From Pseudomonadota bacterium (GTDB lineage: Bacteria; Myxococcota_A; UBA9042), in the NCBI GenBank assembly GCA_005792545.1, contig SXRM01000257.1:1-62952 (forward strand): a DNA stretch of 62,952 nucleotides, in the 5' to 3' direction. The stretch's first letter is position 1; every line of letters begins with the position of its first letter. The position numbers were made by a program, and so were the translations under genes. Below the pieces are notes generated by a model. It made no database searches, was not told where the DNA came from, and saw only the letters and a list, made by a program, of their open reading frames with translations. This document shows, piece after piece, positions 1 through 8,034 of the stretch.

Positions 1-2
1 AG

Positions 3-563
3 ACCACCCACACCCTGGCCGAGCCGTTTCTGGTGCTGGCGACGCAGAACCCTATCGAGCAGGAGGGCACTTATACCTTGCCCGAGGCGCAGGTCGACCG
101 CTTCATGCTGATGGTGCGTGTCAACTACCCGTCCAAGGCCGAAGAGCGGGCAATTCTCGACGGCGCTACCAGCGGCTACGCGCCGGAAGTGCGCGCGGTA
201 TTGGACGGCGAGCGGTTGCTGGCCGCGCGCAAGGTCGTGCAGGACATCCTCATCGACGACAAGCTCAAGCAGTACATCGTCGACATCGTGTTTGCCAGCC
301 GCGACCCCAAGGCGCACGGACTTGGCGATCTGGCCGAGTTCATTCAGTTTGGCGCCTCGCCGCGGGCGACCATCTTCTTGGTTCAGGCTGCCAAGGCCCA
401 TGCATTTCTTCGCCACCGCGCCTTCGTCATCCCCGAAGACATCAAGGCGGTGGGGCTGGACGTGCTGCGCCACCGCGTGCTGCTGACCTATCAGGCCGAA
501 GCCGTGCAGTTGACCAGCGACGACGTGGTGCAGCGCATCTTCGACCGCATTGCCGTGCCGTAG
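3..563 (+). CDS. MoxR-type AAA+ ATPase, C-terminal part (5' truncated by window edge)
   Basis: Frame open from base 3; [24 protein letters not shown] is the classic MoxR motif. Confidence 0.9.
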   Translation, partial: TTHTLAEPFLVLATQNPIEQEGTYTLPEAQVDRFMLMVRVNYPSKAEERAILDGATSGYAPEVRAVLDGERLLAARKVVQDILIDDKLKQYIVDIVFASRDPKAHGLGDLAEFIQFGASPRATIFLVQAAKAHAFLRHRAFVIPEDIKAVGLDVLRHRVLLTYQAEAVQLTSDDVVQRIFDRIAVP

Positions 564-593
564 CCCCGACCGACAGCAACGCCGCCAAAGGCC

Positions 594-1511
594 ATGTTCG
601 CGACTGCCCCTGCCAACCAGACGACCGACGCTGCGTCGCTGCTCGACGTTGCGGGACGGGTCCGCCAGATTGAGCTCATCACCCGGCGGCTGGTCAACGA
701 CACCATGGCGGGGCAGTACCACGCCGTGTTCAAGGGCCGCGGCATGTCGTTCGACTCGGTGCGCGAGTACCAGCCGGGCGACGACATCCGCACCATCGAC
801 TGGAATGTGTCGGCGCGCACGGGCGGGGTGTTCGTCAAGCAGTACGTCGAAGAGCGCGAGCTGACGGTCCTTGTCGCTGTCGATGTGTCGGCGTCGATGG
901 GCATCGGCACGGTCCAGCGCAGCAAACGCGATCTGGCGGCAGAGGTCGCGGCCGTGCTGGCCTTCTCGGCGCTATCGAACAACGACCGGGTTGGCCTGGT
1001 GCTGTTTTCAGACCGCGTGGAACACGTGGTGCCGCCCAAAAAGGGCCGCGGGCACGTGCTGCGCATGGTCAATGATCTCTTGCGCATTGCGCCGCAGGGC
1101 CGCCAGACGCGGCTGGACATGGTCTGCGACGAGCTGTCGCGGATCGTGCGCAAGCGCAGCGTGGTGTTCTTGCTCAGCGACTTCATGGACTCAGAGTTCG
1201 ATCGCAGCTTCGGTGTGTTGGCGCGTCGCCATGACGCCGTGCCGCTGGTCATCTCTGACCCTGTCGAAGAGAAGTTTCCGGATCTGGACGGTCTGGTGCC
1301 GCTGCAAGACGCCGAAACCGGCGCCGTGCAGTGGTTCGATGCGGGCGATGCCCACAGCCGGCAGGCCTATTGGCAGCGCCAGGCGGTGCTCCGCCGCAAA
1401 GCCGAGTCGCTGCTGCGCAAGCACGGCGCTGAGCCCGTGGAGGCCAAGGTCGGGCAAGACTACGTGCCGGCGCTCGTCACCTACTTCCGTCGGCGCGCGG
1501 CGAGGCAGTGA
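594..1511 (+). CDS. DUF58 / VWA-like protein
   Basis: GQYHAVFKGRGMSFDSVREYQPGDDIRTIDWNVSART and VAVDVSASM; follows moxR. Confidence 0.9.
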   Translation: MFATAPANQTTDAASLLDVAGRVRQIELITRRLVNDTMAGQYHAVFKGRGMSFDSVREYQPGDDIRTIDWNVSARTGGVFVKQYVEERELTVLVAVDVSASMGIGTVQRSKRDLAAEVAAVLAFSALSNNDRVGLVLFSDRVEHVVPPKKGRGHVLRMVNDLLRIAPQGRQTRLDMVCDELSRIVRKRSVVFLLSDFMDSEFDRSFGVLARRHDAVPLVISDPVEEKFPDLDGLVPLQDAETGAVQWFDAGDAHSRQAYWQRQAVLRRKAESLLRKHGAEPVEAKVGQDYVPALVTYFRRRAARQ

Positions 1512-3151
1512 CCATGCGCCACGTTGCAGCCACTGCTGGTTGTACGGCCGCGCTCGCTGCGGCCATTGCGTTGGGCCTTACTTCCGAGGCCCAGGCCCAA
1601 GTCGCCGCGCCGGCGCCTGCAACCGCCGTCGGGGTCGCTGGCGATGCGTCACCGACTGCGCCGCCGCCGGTGACCGTCGAGGCCAAACTCAGCAACAGCA
1701 CGCCCACCTTTGGCGACCGCATCGAGCTGCGCGTCACGTTGCGGCACGCTGCGCACGTGCGGGTGTTCTTTCCGAGCAAGCCCGACTTGCGGCCGCTGCT
1801 GGTCGACACACGCGATCCGGGTCGGACCGAGAGCCAGACGGTGGGCGATGTGGTCGTTGAGACAGCGATCGTCCCTGCGCTTGCGGTGCGCTCGGGCGCG
1901 CTCAAGCTGCCAGCTATCGAGGTGCCGTGGACGGAGACCGATGCGTCCGGCGCGCAAGGGCGCTCGGGCACAGTGACGATTCCACCGCTGCGGCTGACCG
2001 TCAAAAGCCAGTTTGCCGGCGACAACCTCGCCGAGCCGGCGCCACCGCCCGCGCCGCGGCCGCTGGTCGAAGAGAACGTGCCGCTCGAGATCGGGTTGCT
2101 GGTTGCCATCATGATGGCGGTGTCGGCGCTAGCGACCGCAGGCGCGCTGCGGTTCTATCGCGACCGGGCGGCTCGCCGGGCACCCAAGCCACCGACACCC
2201 GCCCATACCACAGCGTTGGCGCGGCTCGACGAGCTGGAGCGCTCCGATCGCCTGCAGACCGCCGAGGCTGGATCGGTTTTTGCGGAGCTGTCGGAGATCT
2301 TGCGGCAGTATCTGGGCGGGCGCTATCGATTTCTCGCCATCGACATGACCACCACCGAGCTGCTGGCCCACCTCAAGGGCGTGGCGATGCGCGGTGTGCA
2401 ACTGGACGAGATCGCCTCGTTTGCCGAACTGTCTGACCTCGTCAAGTTTGCCCATGTGCCGGCGAGTCCCGATGAGTTGCGCAAGGAAGCCCAGTTCGTG
2501 CGCAAAGTCGTCGAACGCACCCAGCAGACAGCGCTGGAGCAAGCGGAGGCCCGCCGCGCCGAAGACGAGCGGCTGGCGCGCATCAAGCGGCTGCGTTTGC
2601 AGGTGATGGCGCCGCCGGCGCTGCGGTTGCGGGCGCTGGCCATCGACGTGCTGATTGGCGCGCTGGCCATGGCGTTGCTGGCGTGGGTCGCGGTCGATAC
2701 GGCGAACCGCGCGCTCTTCGACGCTTGCTTGCTGCTGCTGCCGCTGTGGCTGGCGGTGCGCGACGTGTTGGGGCCGCAGTCGCCCGGCAAGGCCATCGTC
2801 GGTCTGCAGATCGCCGACAATCAGGACGAAACGACCACGCCGAAGCGCGACTGGCTACCCGAAATCGCCCAGGACGACATGCCCACCGCGCGCGTCGCCG
2901 ACGCCTGGCCGCGGCTACTGCGCAACCTGTCGCTGGCCATCCCGGTGGCCGGCCTGGTCGTCGAAGCCGCGACCTGCCTGCACTTGCCGGAGTCGCGCCG
3001 GCTCGGCGACCAGTGGGCTGATACCCGCGTCATCGATGCCCAGGTGCTGCGTCGCCGCGGTGCGCCGAGTTGGGCGCCGGCCGTGCTGTTGCTGGTGCTG
3101 GCAGGCGTGCTGTTGCTGATGCCGTGGGCGATGGGGGGGCGGCCGGCATGA
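1508..3151 (+). CDS. BatD/DUF4381-like membrane protein with C-terminal RDD-like domain
   Basis: GTGA overlap with DUF58 gene; signal peptide, central TM and ...FAELSEILRQYLGGRY..., then LRLRALAIDVLIGALAMALL...SPGKAIVGLQI (RDD-like). Confidence 0.75.
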   Translation: MTMRHVAATAGCTAALAAAIALGLTSEAQAQVAAPAPATAVGVAGDASPTAPPPVTVEAKLSNSTPTFGDRIELRVTLRHAAHVRVFFPSKPDLRPLLVDTRDPGRTESQTVGDVVVETAIVPALAVRSGALKLPAIEVPWTETDASGAQGRSGTVTIPPLRLTVKSQFAGDNLAEPAPPPAPRPLVEENVPLEIGLLVAIMMAVSALATAGALRFYRDRAARRAPKPPTPAHTTALARLDELERSDRLQTAEAGSVFAELSEILRQYLGGRYRFLAIDMTTTELLAHLKGVAMRGVQLDEIASFAELSDLVKFAHVPASPDELRKEAQFVRKVVERTQQTALEQAEARRAEDERLARIKRLRLQVMAPPALRLRALAIDVLIGALAMALLAWVAVDTANRALFDACLLLLPLWLAVRDVLGPQSPGKAIVGLQIADNQDETTTPKRDWLPEIAQDDMPTARVADAWPRLLRNLSLAIPVAGLVVEAATCLHLPESRRLGDQWADTRVIDAQVLRRRGAPSWAPAVLLLVLAGVLLLMPWAMGGRPA

Positions 3152-4266
3152 CGGGCAATTGGACGCTCGAGCACCCGTGGTTCCTGCTGCTGCTGGTCGT
3201 GCTGGCTGCCGCGGCGTGGTTGGCTAGTCGCCAGGGTCCGGCGGCGGTGGCGTTTTCGTCGCTGGGCGGTCTCGACCGCGTCCGACCGACCTTGCGGGTG
3301 CGCGTGCGCAAGTTGCCGGATTGGTTGCGCATCGGCGCCATCGCCGTGCTCATCGTGGCCATGGCGCGGCCGCAGATGGTCGATACCGAGGTGCTGAGCG
3401 GCGAAGGCATCGACATCATGATTGCGCTGGACATGTCGGGTTCGATGAACGCCATCGACATGAGCCAGGACGACATCGCCAACCTGCAGGCCAACGGCCA
3501 GGAGCCGCAGAACCGCTTCGAGGCAGCGCGCGAGATCCTCAAAGATTTCATACGAAAGCGAAAGTCGGACCGCGTGGGTCTGGTGGTCTTTGGCGGCGAG
3601 GCCTATCTGCGCTTTCCGCCGACGCTGGACTACGTGCGCTTGCTCAATGCCTTGGACACACTAGTGCTCGACGACGGTCGCCGCACCCAAGATCAGCCCG
3701 AGAGCTGCAAAAACAACTGCACCATCAACGGCTCGGGCACGGCGATCGGCGACGCGCTCAACCGGGCCTACCTGCGGTTGGAGAAAGCCAAAAGCAAGTC
3801 GCGCATGCTCATCCTGATTACCGACGGCAAGCAGGAAGGCGGCTCGATCGATGCCGCGACGGTGCCCAAGTACATTGCGTCGCTGCCCCAAAAGGACCGG
3901 GTTCGCATCTTTACGTTCCAGGTCGGCTCGGGCCGCGAGACCCGGCTGCCGGCCTACGATCCGCTGCGCGGTAAGCCCATGACGGATCGCCACGGTCGAC
4001 GGCTGTACCAGCGGCCGGATCGGCCGTTTCCGACCGATGCTGAGCTGTTGCGGCAGATCGCCAACCTGACCGGCGGCAGCTTTTACGACTCGTACGACGC
4101 CGAGAAATTCAGCAAGGACTTTGCGGACCTTGAGAAGACCACTTTTCAGGTCAAGGTGCGCACGCACCGCCGCGAGTTGTTCTTTGGCTGGCTGGTCGCC
4201 GGCCTGGCGCTGCTGGGAATTGAACTGCTGTTGCGGCGCACGTGGTTGCGCGCATTTCCAGCGTAG
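3148..4266 (+). CDS. VWA domain protein, BatA-like
   Basis: ATGA overlap; MIALDMSGSMNAIDMS MIDAS motif; N- and C-terminal TMs. Confidence 0.88.
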   Translation: MTGNWTLEHPWFLLLLVVLAAAAWLASRQGPAAVAFSSLGGLDRVRPTLRVRVRKLPDWLRIGAIAVLIVAMARPQMVDTEVLSGEGIDIMIALDMSGSMNAIDMSQDDIANLQANGQEPQNRFEAAREILKDFIRKRKSDRVGLVVFGGEAYLRFPPTLDYVRLLNALDTLVLDDGRRTQDQPESCKNNCTINGSGTAIGDALNRAYLRLEKAKSKSRMLILITDGKQEGGSIDAATVPKYIASLPQKDRVRIFTFQVGSGRETRLPAYDPLRGKPMTDRHGRRLYQRPDRPFPTDAELLRQIANLTGGSFYDSYDAEKFSKDFADLEKTTFQVKVRTHRRELFFGWLVAGLALLGIELLLRRTWLRAFPA

Positions 4267-4281
4267 GGGTCACCTCAAAGC

Positions 4282-7200
4282 ATGAACGCGGACACGCTCT
4301 CCCTGGCCAATCCTGAGATCGCCTGGCTGGCCCTGGCCGCGCTGGTCCTGGGCGCGTGGGCGTTGGCGCAGATTGCCGGCTGGCAGAAGCGACTGGCCAG
4401 GCTCGGCAGCGGCGGCATCGTTCGGCAGATGGTCGCCGATTTCGACCCGCGTCGTGCGGGCTTGCGGGCAGTGCTGGTCACGCTGGCGCTGCTGCTGCTG
4501 GTCGGTGCCGCCACGCGACCGCGCTACGGGCTACGCGAAACCGAGATCTCCAATGCGGGCATCGACATCGCGCTGGTCATCGACGCCAGCAAGTCGATGC
4601 TGGTCAAAGACGTGGTGCCTGACCGCTTGAAGGGCACTGGCCTCGAAGTGTCGGCGTTGATGGGCAAATTGGCCGGCGGCCGCGTCGCCCTGGTCCCGTT
4701 TGCCGGAATTCCGTTCGTGCAGTGCCCGCTGACCAGCGACCACGACGTCATCCGCAACTATCTGCAAGACTTGCGCCCCGAAGACCTGCCGGTGGGCGGC
4801 ACCAACATCGGTAGGGCGATTGCGCTGGCCACTGAAGTCCTGACCGGCGAGCGCGAGAAAGCAGAGGCAGAACTGCGCGACAACCTGATGCCGCAGTTCA
4901 AGGGCAGCAAGAACAAGGCCATCGTGCTGTTTAGCGACGGTGAAGACCACGAGGGGGCTGCGCTTGATGCTGCGCGCAAGGCTGCCGAAAAGGGCATTCG
5001 CATCTACGCGGTCGGCGTCGGTTCGTCGTTTGGCGACCCGGTGCCGGTGCTCGGGCCGGATGGCGCCGCCACAGGAATCGTCAAGGATGAGGCCGGCAAC
5101 CCGGTGTTCAGCAAGCTTAATATGGACCTGCTCGACCAGATTTCCAAGGCGACCGGCGGCCAGTCGTTCCGGTACAGCAACCAGACCGTGGCTCCGCAGC
5201 TGTTCGCGGCGCTAGACGCCTTGGAAAAGGCCGAGTTCATGGCGCAATTCAAGCAGCTTGGCGAGGATCGCTATCAGCTGCTGCTGGGGCCCGCGCTGTT
5301 GCTGCTGCTGCTAGAGCTGGTGCTGGCTCGCCGCAAAGCCGGCGCGCAGCGGCGGATTCGCCTCGCCGTGACGGTGCTGATGGCTTGCGCTGGCGTCGCG
5401 GCGCTCGGCGGCCACGCGCAGGCGGCCTGGCTGGAGCGCGAGAACCCGGACATCGCCCAGGGCCGCAAGCTCTTGGAGACCAAGAAGCACGGCGAGGCGC
5501 TCGGTGCCTTCAAGCAGGCCCAGGCAACGCGGCCGGAGAGCGCGCTCATCTGGTACGACATTGGCGTGGCGCAAGCGTGGATGGGCACCCACAACGACGC
5601 GGTGACCAGCTTGTCGCGTGCGCTGGGCGCTGTAGCCGCCCGCGATGCTGCTTTCGAGGCCGATATCCACTACGCGCTCGGCACCGCGCAGCTAGCGTGG
5701 GCCCGTGATCTGGAATCCAAGCAGCTGGCGCAGAAGTCGGCCGAACCCAAGCCTGACCCCAAGGCGGACCCGCAGGCCGAGCCCAAAGCGCCGCCGCCGC
5801 CCGCAGCGGCCAAGCCGGACGAAGACCCGCTGCCGCACTACAAGCTCGCTGTGCAGAGTCTGGAGCAAGCGCTGCTCGCCAACCCCGGTCGCGCAGACGT
5901 CAAACGCAACCTGGAGCTGGCCAGGCTCGGTGCCTACCCACCGTGCAGCAGCCGCGACAAAACCCACGAACCGAACGACACCCCCGAAGCCGCCAAAGTC
6001 GTCGCTCTGCCTGAGGGCGAACGCGAGGCCAAGCTCGAACTGCGGATGTGTCCGAACGAGCGCGACCTGTTCAAGCTTGCGGTGCAGCCCGGCGACCGCG
6101 TCTCGGCCAGTGTGGCGCTCAAGCCCGAACCGGCCAGCGCCACCGACGACGCCACTGCCCCCAATGCCAAGCCCCAGGTCAACGTGTCGGTACTGGCGGT
6201 TGATGGCGCGCGCGTGTTGGCCGGCGCAGCGCCACCTGCGTCGCCCCGCGACAAGGTCGAGTGGACGGCTACCAACGGCGTCGCAGCCGCGCTGGTCGAC
6301 ATCGCCGATACCGGCGAGGCCGAGAGTCCCTACACCCTGACGCTCAAGGTCCTGCCCGCCTGTGAGCGGCTCCGCGAGCCCAGTGAGCCGAACGACGACC
6401 CCATGCAGGCCAAGCCGTTCCCGCTGGGCAAGCCGGCAGGCGGAAGGTTGTGCCCTGGCAACCCCGACTACTACCGGGTCGACCTGGAGCCAGGCTTCGG
6501 TGTGCGCATCGCGGCCAAGGCCAAGACCGATCTCGGCACCGACGAACTGCATCTCGCGGTTGTCGACGCCCAGGATCGGGTGCTGTCGCGCGGCGCCAAA
6601 GGCCAGGAGGCCACGGTCGCGCGGCTGGCCATCGCCCGCGACCCGGCGGTGTTCGTGCGGGTGTCCGGCGGCGCGGATACCGAAGCCGACTACGAGCTGC
6701 AGGTCGAGATCCTGCCGCCCTGCCACAGCCGCGACGATGCCTACGAAGACAACGACCAGGCCATTCAGGCCAACCCGCTCGATCGCGAGATGACGCAGCA
6801 GCCACTCAAGGACCTGCAACTGTGCCCCGGCGACGATGACTGGTACGCGGTGGACCTGCAGTCTGGAGAGAGCCTGTTTGTCGATCTCGGGGCGGCCGTG
6901 CAAGACGCGCCAGACGCGGCCGAGTTGGCGGGATCGCTGACGGTAGAGGTGTGGGACGAGCGCGGCCAGCGGTGGGGCGTGGGCTACGGCGGGCCGGTTG
7001 CAGCGACGGGGTCCATTGTGCGGACGGTCGCGGTGCTGGCGCCGCCGCCGGGTCGTTATCGCGTGCGTGTCACTGGTGGCGGCGTCCATGCCCCCAACTT
7101 TCCGGCGGGCGGCTTGCCCAACCTCACCCCCGAACCCGCGGATGCAACGCCGGTTGCGGTGCAGCCCGGCTTGCCTGCGGCGCCCAATGGTGCGCCCGCT

Positions 7201-8028
7201 CAGCCGGCGCCGGTGCCCAAGCCGATTCCCCACATCGCGCTGCCACCGGGTACCCCGCCGCCGGGTGTCGACCGCGCCAGCGCGCGACTGGACTTGCCTT
7301 ACTCCCTGCAACTGCGCATCTTGCCGCCGTGTCCCGCCGGCAATGACGAGCTGGAACCCAACGACACCGCCAAGGACGCCAAGCCGGTCGAGGTCGGTGG
7401 CGAGCGGCTGCTGCGCCTGTGCAAGGGCGACCAGGACTGGTTGCAGGTGACCCAAAAGGCCGGTCAAAACTTGCAAATCAGCGCGCGCTATGATGGATCG
7501 CACGGCGCGTTGGAGCTGGTCGTGCTGGACGAGTCCGGCGTCAAAGAGCTGGCACGCGCGCAGACGGCAACCGGCGAAGACGGCCACATCGGTCAGGGCG
7601 CGCCGACCAACGACACGCCTGCGGCTCGCCAGCAGCGCACGGCCATTTCGGCGGCGACCGTTCAGGGCGCCAAAGCCGACCGCGTCCTCAAGATTCGCGT
7701 GCAAGCCGCTCCGACGGTCGAGAACTTCTACGTGCTTCGCCTGGAGGAACCGCCGCCGCCGAGTGAAAAACCGCAAGACCAGCCGCAAGACCAGCAGGAC
7801 AAAGACAAGCAAGACAAGGACAAGCAGGATAAGGGTGACCAGCAGCAACCCAAGCCAGAGCCGGACAAGAAGGACCAGCAGCCCCCGCAGACGCCCGAAC
7901 AGAAAGCCGAGCAAGAGCAACGCCGCCGCCAGATGGAACGCAACGACCACAACCCAGCCAACCTCGAGGCCCAAGACGCGCTGCGGCGGTCGCCGTTCAA
8001 GAACGCGCGGCCGGACAAGGACTGGTAA
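4282..8028 (+). CDS. VWA + TPR + four PPC-like repeats + BatC-like charged tail (BatB/BatC fusion)
   Basis: ALVIDASKSMLVKD MIDAS; TPR region; four PxC...EPNDxxxxA...LCxGDxDWxxV repeats; K/D/Q-rich tail ending RPDKDW. Confidence 0.85.
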   Translation: MNADTLSLANPEIAWLALAALVLGAWALAQIAGWQKRLARLGSGGIVRQMVADFDPRRAGLRAVLVTLALLLLVGAATRPRYGLRETEISNAGIDIALVIDASKSMLVKDVVPDRLKGTGLEVSALMGKLAGGRVALVPFAGIPFVQCPLTSDHDVIRNYLQDLRPEDLPVGGTNIGRAIALATEVLTGEREKAEAELRDNLMPQFKGSKNKAIVLFSDGEDHEGAALDAARKAAEKGIRIYAVGVGSSFGDPVPVLGPDGAATGIVKDEAGNPVFSKLNMDLLDQISKATGGQSFRYSNQTVAPQLFAALDALEKAEFMAQFKQLGEDRYQLLLGPALLLLLLELVLARRKAGAQRRIRLAVTVLMACAGVAALGGHAQAAWLERENPDIAQGRKLLETKKHGEALGAFKQAQATRPESALIWYDIGVAQAWMGTHNDAVTSLSRALGAVAARDAAFEADIHYALGTAQLAWARDLESKQLAQKSAEPKPDPKADPQAEPKAPPPPAAAKPDEDPLPHYKLAVQSLEQALLANPGRADVKRNLELARLGAYPPCSSRDKTHEPNDTPEAAKVVALPEGEREAKLELRMCPNERDLFKLAVQPGDRVSASVALKPEPASATDDATAPNAKPQVNVSVLAVDGARVLAGAAPPASPRDKVEWTATNGVAAALVDIADTGEAESPYTLTLKVLPACERLREPSEPNDDPMQAKPFPLGKPAGGRLCPGNPDYYRVDLEPGFGVRIAAKAKTDLGTDELHLAVVDAQDRVLSRGAKGQEATVARLAIARDPAVFVRVSGGADTEADYELQVEILPPCHSRDDAYEDNDQAIQANPLDREMTQQPLKDLQLCPGDDDWYAVDLQSGESLFVDLGAAVQDAPDAAELAGSLTVEVWDERGQRWGVGYGGPVAATGSIVRTVAVLAPPPGRYRVRVTGGGVHAPNFPAGGLPNLTPEPADATPVAVQPGLPAAPNGAPAQPAPVPKPIPHIALPPGTPPPGVDRASARLDLPYSLQLRILPPCPAGNDELEPNDTAKDAKPVEVGGERLLRLCKGDQDWLQVTQKAGQNLQISARYDGSHGALELVVLDESGVKELARAQTATGEDGHIGQGAPTNDTPAARQQRTAISAATVQGAKADRVLKIRVQAAPTVENFYVLRLEEPPPPSEKPQDQPQDQQDKDKQDKDKQDKGDQQQPKPEPDKKDQQPPQTPEQKAEQEQRRRQMERNDHNPANLEAQDALRRSPFKNARPDKDW

Positions 8029-8034
8029 CGTCAC

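Noticed and set aside
5692-8034. 780-aa minus-strand ORF antisense to the BatB/C-like gene
   Set aside because: High-GC shadow ORF; the plus-strand frame has clear VWA/TPR/PPC domains and the antisense product has no recognisable motif.
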